Source of the DNA: Nitrospinota bacterium
Lineage (GTDB): Bacteria; Nitrospinota; Nitrospinia; JACRGO01
Direction of reading: 5' to 3'
Assembly (NCBI GenBank): GCA_016212295.1
Contig: JACRGO010000031.1
Span: 1 to 9,677, forward strand
Length of the DNA: 9,677 bases
How positions within the stretch are numbered: position 1 is the stretch's first letter; every line of letters starts with the position of its first letter. Both the position numbers and the translations under genes were made by a program. The notes beneath the pieces were generated by a model, which was not told the origin of the DNA, did no database searches, and was given only the letters and a program-made list of their open reading frames with translations. Of the stretch, positions 1-5,307 are shown one piece after another.

Positions 1-209
1 ACACTTACCGATACCGCTATGTTTCGCGTGCTCAATTACTTTCACACGCCATAGCGCAGCTAATTGGCGAATAAACAATTACCAATTTCAATACGTTTCA
101 ATTGAATAGAACAATCCAGCAGAGCTGGAGCAAACCGAATGGCACGAAAAAGAAAAAAGGCGAGGGATTATGTATGGGGGAGAAGCGGATTTTTTGCGAG
201 AAATGGATT
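1..209. other. AT-rich leading segment without a recognised gene
   Basis: I see no convincing gene here. The short open frames on both strands have no family resemblance. The stretch 61-110 is rich in CAATT/AATTG words: TAATTG at 61-66 with CAATTA at 76-81, CAATTAC followed by CAATTTC at 76-89, and the palindrome TTCAATTGAA at 97-106. This could be a decayed member of the short-period repeat arrays seen in other gaps of the window, but the period is not clean enough to claim that. Confidence 0.4.
115..129 (-). terminator. possible weak terminator hairpin after the zinc-finger gene
   Basis: TCCAGC (115-120) and GCTGGA (124-129) form a perfect 6-bp stem with a 3-nt loop. Read on the minus strand the stem is followed by ATTGTTCTATT, which is T-rich but not a clean U-tract. 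It lies 80 nt beyond the stop codon of the YgiT-type zinc-finger gene, the last gene of the minus-strand toxin-antitoxin cluster. Its role as a terminator is inferred from position only. Confidence 0.3.
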
Positions 210-440
210 TTATGCGAATGTAAATACGCCCATGGAAACGGATTTTTCCGGAGTCGCTTCTCCATGCACCATTTTTCGAATTCTTTCCATGGTTTCGCGG
301 CTGAAGGTTTCTTCGCCGCAGTGAGCGCATTTCATGGCAGGGACGTGCTCAACAAGAACGGGTTTCCCGTCGATCTGAAAAACTTCATTTTCAAATACCT
401 CTTTCGCCTGTGTTGAACCGCATACATGACAACGGAACAT
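210..440 (-). CDS. YgiT-type zinc-finger protein, likely antitoxin
   Basis: This 76-residue protein carries two CxxC pairs, C4-x2-C7 (CHVCG) and C38-x2-C41 (CAHCGEE), separated by a short beta-rich stretch with the VPAMKC signature of the YgiT/MqsA zinc-binding domain. The helix-turn-helix half of full-length MqsA (about 131 residues) is absent, as in many stand-alone YgiT-type proteins paired with small toxins. The ATG at 440 is preferred over an in-frame ATG at 482 because AAGGAG lies 8 nt upstream and the family begins just before the first CxxC. The start is 4 nt past the stop of the DUF4258 gene, so the two are translated from one message, with the toxin-like partner first as in mqsRA. 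The C-terminal 20 residues carry no recognisable domain. DNA binding by this short form is not evident, so neutralisation by direct binding is the likely mode. That function is inferred from family and context. Confidence 0.8.
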   Translation of the reverse strand: MFRCHVCGSTQAKEVFENEVFQIDGKPVLVEHVPAMKCAHCGEETFSRETMERIRKMVHGEATPEKSVSMGVFTFA

Positions 441-444
441 GGCG

Positions 445-753
445 TTATCTCCTTTTTGAAAAGCTGACCCACTCCATTTCATCAGGTTCGTAAAGGGTTA
501 TGATTTTTAAAGGCCCTGGTTGTCCGATGGACGCCTGAATGTGCAAAGGTCTTCCGGCTTCGGTAAATCCCATGAGCAAAACGCTGGGAAAGTATTTATC
601 ATCAGGGTAATTTTCAATAATCTCCGCTTGCGTTCCCGCCTCTTCAATCTCCCTCTCACTGATATTGCGCTCAATCGCTCTCCTGAAGGCATGCCGCGTG
701 AATTCAAAATCTCCCGAACATAATTTTCTCCTGATTTTTTCAAGCGGCTTCAT
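445..753 (-). CDS. DUF4258 protein, putative toxin partner
   Basis: This 102-residue protein matches the DUF4258 pattern. A basic N-terminal helix leads to FEFTRHAFRRAIERNIS (residues 16-32) with the conserved His21 and Arg/Glu positions. A central EIIENYPDD (44-52) is followed by beta-strands, GRPLHI (67-72) and IITLYEPDEMEW (84-95). DUF4258 proteins are small RelE/BrnT-like folds often encoded directly before YgiT-type zinc-finger proteins, as here, and the pair is widely treated as a candidate type II toxin-antitoxin module. Toxicity has not been shown by anything in the sequence. There is no Shine-Dalgarno sequence before the ATG at 753, and an extended -10 promoter sits only 8 nt upstream, so the message may be leaderless. 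The downstream antitoxin gene has a good ribosome site, which would favour antitoxin excess. Confidence 0.75.
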   Translation of the reverse strand: MKPLEKIRRKLCSGDFEFTRHAFRRAIERNISEREIEEAGTQAEIIENYPDDKYFPSVLLMGFTEAGRPLHIQASIGQPGPLKIITLYEPDEMEWVSFSKRR

Positions 754-761
754 CCAAAAAA

Positions 762-788
762 ATTATAACACAAAACCAAAAAATTCAA
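762..788 (-). promoter_or_regulatory. extended -10 promoter of the DUF4258/zinc-finger pair
   Basis: On the minus strand TGTTATAAT (770-762) is a perfect extended -10 element (TGnTATAAT). TTGAAT at 788-783 is a moderate -35 with a 15-bp spacer, tolerable for an extended -10 promoter. The predicted start of transcription, about 7 nt after the -10, falls within 1-2 nt of the ATG at 753. Confidence 0.55.
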
Positions 789-816
789 CATAGAGAAGGA
801 GAGAAAGGCGGGAAAT

Positions 817-1086
817 TCAGTAATGATACCGCGCCTGCAAAAAGTCAATCCGGTCGTCCCGGACAAGGTAGACAATCCGGTGCTCCTGGGTCAACCGGCG
901 CGACCATGTTCCAGGGGAGAGATATTTGAGGGGTTCCGGCTTGCCGATGCCCGTGAAAGGGTCGCGAATAATAGCTTCCACCAAATCAAAGACGCGCAAT
1001 GCGATTTTCCGGTTGTTTTCAACCCAGTGGCGAAGGTCGTCCCGGAATTCCCGCTGAAACACCACTTCGTGGCGCTTAACCTTCAA
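817..1086 (-). CDS. yoeB: YoeB family mRNA interferase toxin
   Basis: This 89-residue protein is a clear YoeB/Txe toxin, a ribosome-dependent endoribonuclease that cuts mRNA in the A site. The signature runs GIGKPEPLK (46-54), GTWSRRLTQEHRIVY (59-73) and the C-terminal RYHY (86-89). By alignment with the 84-residue E. coli YoeB, the catalytic Glu46, Arg65 and His83 correspond to Glu51, Arg70 and His88, and the terminal Tyr is kept, so the enzyme looks intact. The frame opens with TTG at 1086. GAGG lies 9 nt upstream and the start overlaps the antitoxin gene by 11 nt, which is typical translational coupling. GTG codons 7 and 8 positions later are possible alternatives that would fit the family N-terminus more tightly but lack a ribosome site. 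YefM, encoded just upstream, is the partner. Confidence 0.93.
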   Translation of the reverse strand: MKVKRHEVVFQREFRDDLRHWVENNRKIALRVFDLVEAIIRDPFTGIGKPEPLKYLSPGTWSRRLTQEHRIVYLVRDDRIDFLQARYHY

Positions 1087-1354
1087 GTCCGGCTTCCTCG
1101 CGCAACGCTTCGACGGTCGAAGGCCGTCCTTCGCGTTTCAGCGCCCGTTCAAGGGCGGCCAGCAATCTCTCGGCATTCCTGGGGGAGCGGAGAAGATGGG
1201 CTGTTTCCACAAGCCCTCCAAGCTCTTCAGCCGCGATCATGGCGACGTCTCCGCCTTTCCGGCGTTGGATAATGACAATTTCCCTGTTCGCGGTGACTTT
1301 ATCGCAGAGTCCCGCGAAGTTGGCGCGTGCATTGGTGTAGGTTGTTTGCAGCAT
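1076..1354 (-). CDS. yefM: YefM family antitoxin (Phd/YefM)
   Basis: This 92-residue protein begins MLQTTYTNARANFAGL, matching the Phd/YefM DNA-binding N-terminal fold. The centre has IIQRRKGGDVAMIAAEE (28-44), and ETAHLLRSPRNAERLLAALE (50-69) is almost the same as the ETAYLLRSPANARRLM segment of E. coli YefM that leads into the toxin-binding tail. It neutralises YoeB and represses its own operon. Of the adjacent ATG codons at 1357 and 1354 (with another in-frame ATG at 1384), 1354 is chosen. It stands 6 nt after AGGAG, against 3 nt for 1357, and it gives the usual family N-terminus. The gene overlaps the toxin gene by 11 nt. The operator directly upstream contains the TGTACA core typical for YefM. 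Confidence 0.92.
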   Translation of the reverse strand: MLQTTYTNARANFAGLCDKVTANREIVIIQRRKGGDVAMIAAEELGGLVETAHLLRSPRNAERLLAALERALKREGRPSTVEALREEAGLEG

Positions 1355-1370
1355 CATATTCTCCTGAAAT

Positions 1371-1393
1371 ATTATGTACAGCAATACTGTACT
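1371..1393 (-). promoter_or_regulatory. yefM-yoeB operator/promoter with TGTACA core
   Basis: A perfect inverted repeat, GTACAG (1376-1381) and CTGTAC (1387-1392), is separated by 5 bp. It includes one full TGTACA (1375-1380) and one near copy, TGTACT (1388-1393), 13 bp apart centre to centre. YefM of E. coli recognises paired palindromes with a TGTACA core about one helical turn apart. On the minus strand CATAAT (1376-1371) is a plausible -10 inside the repeat, so bound YefM-YoeB would block RNA polymerase. No strong -35 is visible. Confidence 0.65.
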
Positions 1394-1432
1394 TTAAAGG
1401 GGGCCGATAATCAACTCCTTCATCAAAGAAAA

Positions 1433-1498
1433 TAGCCGCGAAGTTCGCGAAGAAACGCCGATAAAAAACTTCGCGGCCCTTGGCGTTCTTGGCGGCTA
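1433..1498. repeat. nonamer inverted array A, likely terminator of the SNF2 operon
   Basis: Left units of 9 nt (CCGCGAAGT, TCGCGAAGA, AACGCCGAT from 1437) are mirrored on the right by CTTCGCGGC, CCTTGGCGT, TCTTGGCGG. Several pairings compete. TAGCCGC (1433-1439) pairs with GCGGCTA (1492-1498). GCCGCGAAGTT (1435-1445) pairs perfectly over 11 bp with AACTTCGCGGC (1467-1477). AACGCC (1454-1459) pairs with GGCGTT (1482-1487). It lies 7 nt beyond the SNF2 stop codon. On the minus strand it is followed by TATTTTCTTT, so a terminator role is plausible. Confidence 0.7.
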
Positions 1499-1505
1499 AA
1501 ACCCT

Positions 1506-4175
1506 TTACAACCCCAGCCGGAAAAGGTCCAGCAGCTCCTTGTTGTCCATTTCCGTGATCCACGCCTCGCCCGCGTCCTGGATAACGTCCGCGGACAATT
1601 TGGCCTTCGATTCCAGCATGGCGTCGATCCTCTCCTCCACCGTGCCCTTGGTGAGGAATTTATGCGCGATCACTTTTTTCGTCTGCCCGATGCGGAAGGC
1701 GCGGTCCGTGGCCTGGTTTTCCACGGCGGGGTTCCACCACCGGTCGAAGTGGACCACATGGTTGGCGGCGGTAAGATTCAGGCCCACGCCTCCGGCCTTG
1801 AGCGACAACACCATGAAGGGGACATAGCCTTCCCCCTGGAATTCCTCCACGATCATTTTCCTTTTTCCCACGGGCACGCTTCCGTGCAGGACCAGGCCCC
1901 TTTGCCCGAATATTCCGGCCAGGAAACCGGCCAGGGGCTCCGTCATTTCCTTGAACTGGGTAAAGACGAGCGCCCTTTCCCTTTTTTCGTGGATGGTCTC
2001 GCAGATTTCCCGCAGCCTGCCGAATTTTCCGCTGTTTTCCTCGTGGAAGTCCCCGGCCCCCAGGTACTGGTCCGGATGGTTGCAGAGCTGCTTGAATTTC
2101 ATCAGGTAGCTCAGGACCATCCCCTTTCTTTGAATCCCTTCCGTATTTTCCAGATTTTTCCTGAGTTCTTCCACCATCTTCCCGTAGAGCAGGACCTGCT
2201 TCTTGCTTAAAGGGGCGTAGGTTTTCATCTCCACCTTGTCCGGCAGGTCGGAAATGACCGATTTGTCGGTTTTAAGACGCCTCAGGATATAGGGCTGGAT
2301 GACCCTCCGCAGCCGGGAATAGCCCTCGGGGTCGTCCTTCAACCTTTTTGAAAAGCGGGTAAACTCGCTGGCGTTCCCCAGCAGACCCGGATTGATGAAG
2401 TCAAAGAGGGACCACAGATCGGTGAGCCGGTTTTCAATGGGCGTGCCGGTGAGGACAAGCCGGTTCCGCGCCGGAAGGTTTTTTATGGCCCTGGTCTGTT
2501 TCGCCCCTGGATTCTTGATGGCCTGGGCCTCGTCAAGAATGACATAATTCCAGGAATAGCCGCTAAGCCATTCATATTTCTGGACCAAGGCATAGGTGGT
2601 GATCACCAGGTCCAGCCCGTCCAGCCATTTTTCTCCCTTGCTCTCCACCTTTTTTCCCGGATGGGCCTCGGGGTGGGCCATGTAATACCTGATATGGGGG
2701 GCGAAGCGGTCCGCTTCCCGGCTCCAGTTGGCGATAAGCGACGCGGGAATGACCAGGAGACTGGCCTTGCCGGGCCTTTGGGATTTCATGGAGTTCAGGA
2801 AGGCCAGGACCTGAATGGTCTTGCCCAGGCCCATGTCGTCGGCCAGACAGGCCCCGAATCCCAGGGAATTTAAAAACGCAAGCCAGTTCAGTCCCTTTTG
2901 CTGATAGGGCCGGAGATTCGCCGTGAACCCGTGGCCCGGTTCCACGGAAGAAATCAACTCCGGGCAGCGCAATTTCCGGACAACGGATTCCAGCCACTGG
3001 CCGTGGGAGGTCTCCACGATTCCGGCCTGCTCCGGCAGGTTCAGAAAGCCTTGGGGACTGAGCTGCAGGCGCAGGGCCTCTCCCAGGCTGAGGCCGTTTT
3101 GCGTCAGTTTCTTCGCCTGTTCATAGGCGTCCAGGGCCTGCCGGAGCTTTTCCGGGTCCACGGCCACCCACCGGTTCTTGATAAAGGCGAGACCCTCGGA
3201 CTCCCGCAAAAGCCGCTTGGCCTCCTCCTCGGTTATGGGCGCATCGCCCAGGAAAAGGCGGGGACTGAAATCCAGGAGGGCGTCCATTCCCACAAAGGAG
3301 GGCTGCGAATCTCCGAGGCTGATATTCACCGTGAGGCGCGAGCCGCCCTTTTTCCACCAGTCGGGGATTCGGCACAGGACGCCGGAGTTCTCGTACACGG
3401 GGACCTCTTTCAAAAAGGCGAATGCCTCCTTGGCCGTCCATGCCAGGGGATGAAAGAGTTCTCCGTTTTCCAGGAGGGCGGCGAGGAAGGGGCTATCCTT
3501 CGCGGCCAGGTGGACCGTGGCAAGGAGCTCCAGCAGCTTGGCGCTGTTTTTCCCGTATTGTTGCAGGGCGGCCTTCAGGGGAAGGTGTTTGGATTTTCCC
3601 GCTTGGTCCAGGTCCGCGGAATAGGTGGCGAGAAAGGCGAAGGCGCCCTCCTCCTTCCGGTTCTCCACCATGTGAAAAAAGACGCGGCCCGCGAGGTGGA
3701 CCTTGGGGCTTAAAGCATGGATAAACTCCTCGACCGTCCCCTTGTATTTTTTTATTGCCTCGGAAAATCCCCGGTTCAGATGCGACCAGAAGGTTTCCAG
3801 CATTTCCCTGTTGAGATATTCCGCCCCCGTCATGATCGGGGCGCTCTCCAGGAACAGGTCCAGTTCCTCCTGGGCCAGTTCCATCACGGCCCGATGGCGC
3901 AGGTCTTCCAGGTCCGGGGTCTTCCTCAGCTTTTCATCGAAGAGACCCGAAAAGTTTCTCCAGTATTCCAGGGAGGCGGAGAGGGGGACCTTCCTGTCGC
4001 TGAAACCGAGAAATAAAAGAAAGGAGGAAAGGCCGGAAAGGAAACGGCGGTGAATTTCCTGTTGAAGAAGGTTTTGGCTTTTGCCGACGGGCTCTTCCGC
4101 CGGACTCCATTCCAGGCGGAGGGAGTGGTCCGGCATGGCCACGGCGCATAATTCCAGGTTCATTGTATTGTGCAT
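1506..4175 (-). CDS. SNF2-family DEAD/DEAH-box helicase (Swi2/Snf2 ATPase)
   Basis: This protein of about 890 residues has all motifs of a Swi2/Snf2 ATPase in its C-terminal half. Motif I is DDMGLGKT (about 447-454), then LLVIPASLIANW (Ia, 474-485), DEAQ (549-552), LTGTPIENRLTDLWSL (III, 576-591), LVFTQF (737-742), GVGLNLTAANHVVHFDRWWNP (V, 797-817) and QATDRAFRIGQ (VI, 822-832). Such enzymes translocate on double-stranded DNA and remodel bound proteins. Bacterial relatives act in transcription recycling (RapA/HepA) and in some defence systems. The N-terminal 420 residues are helical, unlike RapA, and show no SWIM zinc cluster. The preferred start is ATG at 4175, whose A is shared with the stop of the upstream gene (TGATG). 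A TTG at 4178 and an ATG at 4163 are alternatives, and none has a clear Shine-Dalgarno sequence. Translation is probably coupled to the upstream membrane-protein gene. Substrate and process are unknown. Confidence 0.93.
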   Translation of the reverse strand: MHNTMNLELCAVAMPDHSLRLEWSPAEEPVGKSQNLLQQEIHRRFLSGLSSFLLFLGFSDRKVPLSASLEYWRNFSGLFDEKLRKTPDLEDLRHRAVMELAQEELDLFLESAPIMTGAEYLNREMLETFWSHLNRGFSEAIKKYKGTVEEFIHALSPKVHLAGRVFFHMVENRKEEGAFAFLATYSADLDQAGKSKHLPLKAALQQYGKNSAKLLELLATVHLAAKDSPFLAALLENGELFHPLAWTAKEAFAFLKEVPVYENSGVLCRIPDWWKKGGSRLTVNISLGDSQPSFVGMDALLDFSPRLFLGDAPITEEEAKRLLRESEGLAFIKNRWVAVDPEKLRQALDAYEQAKKLTQNGLSLGEALRLQLSPQGFLNLPEQAGIVETSHGQWLESVVRKLRCPELISSVEPGHGFTANLRPYQQKGLNWLAFLNSLGFGACLADDMGLGKTIQVLAFLNSMKSQRPGKASLLVIPASLIANWSREADRFAPHIRYYMAHPEAHPGKKVESKGEKWLDGLDLVITTYALVQKYEWLSGYSWNYVILDEAQAIKNPGAKQTRAIKNLPARNRLVLTGTPIENRLTDLWSLFDFINPGLLGNASEFTRFSKRLKDDPEGYSRLRRVIQPYILRRLKTDKSVISDLPDKVEMKTYAPLSKKQVLLYGKMVEELRKNLENTEGIQRKGMVLSYLMKFKQLCNHPDQYLGAGDFHEENSGKFGRLREICETIHEKRERALVFTQFKEMTEPLAGFLAGIFGQRGLVLHGSVPVGKRKMIVEEFQGEGYVPFMVLSLKAGGVGLNLTAANHVVHFDRWWNPAVENQATDRAFRIGQTKKVIAHKFLTKGTVEERIDAMLESKAKLSADVIQDAGEAWITEMDNKELLDLFRLGL

Positions 4176-5089
4176 CAAGATTTCGGCTGCTGGCTGTCCG
4201 GCTCTCTCCCCGAATTGCCGCCGTTTTTCCTTTCTGAATAAGATGGCTCCCTGCCGGGGTTCAAGCGGTCCATGAGTTCATATACCAGGAATTCATCCAC
4301 CTCGAAAATCGCGGTTTCCTTTTTCAATCCGCTTTCAAGCTCGTAGCCTATACGTATCCAGCCGGACCTGGATATCTCGGAAATCCCCACTCTCTTCAAT
4401 CCGCTTCCCCATCGCAGGAACCTGGATGTATCCTGAAAAATCCTGCTCCTTGAGTGCTCCTCCATTCCCTGGAGTCCCGAAAAAAATTTGGCGACCGTAT
4501 AAATCCTGTTTCTGAATTCATCGATTTCGTCCAGGGACCTCTCCACGGTCTCCCCCATGCCCTTTATAAGATTTATTTGTTCCCTGTCCAACGCTGTTTT
4601 CTTGAGGACCCTGTTCTCGGAGTCCACCAGAAGGACCTCCACTTCCATGTCCCCCTTGATGAAAAAGGTCCTGTCCCAATGAGAGCCGTGGAAAAGGTAC
4701 AGGATAAAAAAGGGGGGGAAAAGGATTTCAGATATCTCGGAAGGCAGGTTGTTCTGGAGCGCCATGAACTGGTTCTTGGAAATGGCGAGATCGCCTTCCT
4801 TTTCCACCAGGGCGAAAAGTTCGCGAAAGGTTGAGACATCCATGGCCTGGGATTTTATTTCCCTCAGGTTGGCCGCGACCTCTTCAATCCGTCCCAGGGC
4901 CGCGCTGTTTTTGTCCTTGAATTCCCACATCCGCCCGATCATTTTCCGGCCGTCATTTTGGCGGAAGAGATTGTAGCCTATCAGCCTCTCCAAAAAATCG
5001 GACCGCGCCTCCAGAAAACAAAGGAGCGTTATCAGCAGCAAAACACAGAGGAAATTCAAATACTTATAAAGGAAAAGGTATATTCTCAT
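4175..5089 (-). CDS. unrecognised membrane-anchored protein, operon partner of SNF2
   Basis: I do not recognise this 304-residue protein. Residues 4-26 form one strong transmembrane helix or signal anchor (LNFLCVLLLITLLCFLE region), preceded by Arg and Lys, so the bulk probably lies outside the cytoplasm or is tethered to the membrane. A second short hydrophobic stretch, ILFPPFFILYLF (122-133), is too short for a sure membrane span. Residues 55-115 and 165-215 are charged and helical. Residues 230-270 look beta-rich, with an IFEVDEFLVYELM end. The last 25 residues are polar and low in complexity (Gly, Ser, Pro, Lys, Glu). No cysteine pairs or catalytic motif stand out. The stop codon overlaps the start of the SNF2 gene, so the two are co-expressed. 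An anchored protein with a DNA translocase is an unusual pair. The ATG at 5089 lacks a clear ribosome site. Confidence 0.7.
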   Translation of the reverse strand: MRIYLFLYKYLNFLCVLLLITLLCFLEARSDFLERLIGYNLFRQNDGRKMIGRMWEFKDKNSAALGRIEEVAANLREIKSQAMDVSTFRELFALVEKEGDLAISKNQFMALQNNLPSEISEILFPPFFILYLFHGSHWDRTFFIKGDMEVEVLLVDSENRVLKKTALDREQINLIKGMGETVERSLDEIDEFRNRIYTVAKFFSGLQGMEEHSRSRIFQDTSRFLRWGSGLKRVGISEISRSGWIRIGYELESGLKKETAIFEVDEFLVYELMDRLNPGREPSYSERKNGGNSGREPDSQQPKS

Positions 5090-5101
5090 TTTTAGAGCGC
5101 C

Positions 5102-5128
5102 GTTTCTTGAAACAAGGATGATTTCATC
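5102..5128. promoter_or_regulatory. two adjacent small palindromes in the divergent gap
   Basis: GTTTC-TT-GAAAC (5102-5113) and GATGA-TT-TCATC (5117-5128) are both perfect 5-bp arms around TT, with centres 15 bp apart. They lie 13-40 nt upstream of the membrane-protein gene start, where a repressor or activator would act. No known regulator is recognised, and the match could be chance. Confidence 0.3.
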
Positions 5129-5167
5129 GTAAGATTGATTTTAGAATAACCGGACATAAAGTGCAAA

Positions 5168-5185
5168 GCAGGCATGTGTGCCTGC
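5168..5185. promoter_or_regulatory. perfect 7-bp palindrome/hairpin between divergent genes
   Basis: GCAGGCA (5168-5174) and TGCCTGC (5179-5185) are perfect inverted arms around TGTG. The site sits in the 218-bp gap between the divergent membrane-protein/SNF2 operon and the AAA+ ATPase gene. It could be an operator that serves both, or a stem in the leader of the ATPase message. There is no T-tract, so it is not a classical terminator. Confidence 0.4.
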
Positions 5186-5204
5186 GCTGCGTTGAATCAA
5201 TAAA

Positions 5205-5307
5205 ATTGGTTCTACTGGTTCTATTAGTTTTATTGGTTATATTGGTTATACCGTTCAACCAATCGAACTAACCGAACCAATCAAACTAATAAAACCAACC
5301 AAACTAC
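5205..5307. repeat. nonamer inverted array B (5 + 6 units)
   Basis: Five 9-nt units read ATTGGTTCT, ACTGGTTCT, ATTAGTTTT, ATTGGTTAT, ATTGGTTAT (5205-5249). A 7-nt centre (5250-5256) follows, and then AACCAATCG, AACTAACCG, AACCAATCA, AACTAATAA, AACCAACCA (5257-5301). A sixth unit, AACTACATG, carries the start codon of the next gene at 5308. The right units are the reverse complement of the left ones at most positions, so an imperfect stem of about 45 bp with a tiny loop can form. Confidence 0.85.

Noticed and set aside
823-1272. Plus-strand open frame opposite yefM-yoeB
   Set aside because: Both minus-strand genes are clearly recognised. The plus frame is Arg/Pro-rich with no motif and no ribosome site.
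2898-3713. Long plus-strand open frame (271 codons) opposite the SNF2 gene
   Set aside because: It is a shadow of the SNF2 coding strand with compositionally biased sequence and no family resemblance. The minus-strand frame carries all helicase motifs.
1506-5089. DISARM or another named defence system based on the SNF2 helicase
   Set aside because: No methyltransferase, DUF1998, nuclease or other defence partner is present. The only operon partner is an unrecognised anchored protein.
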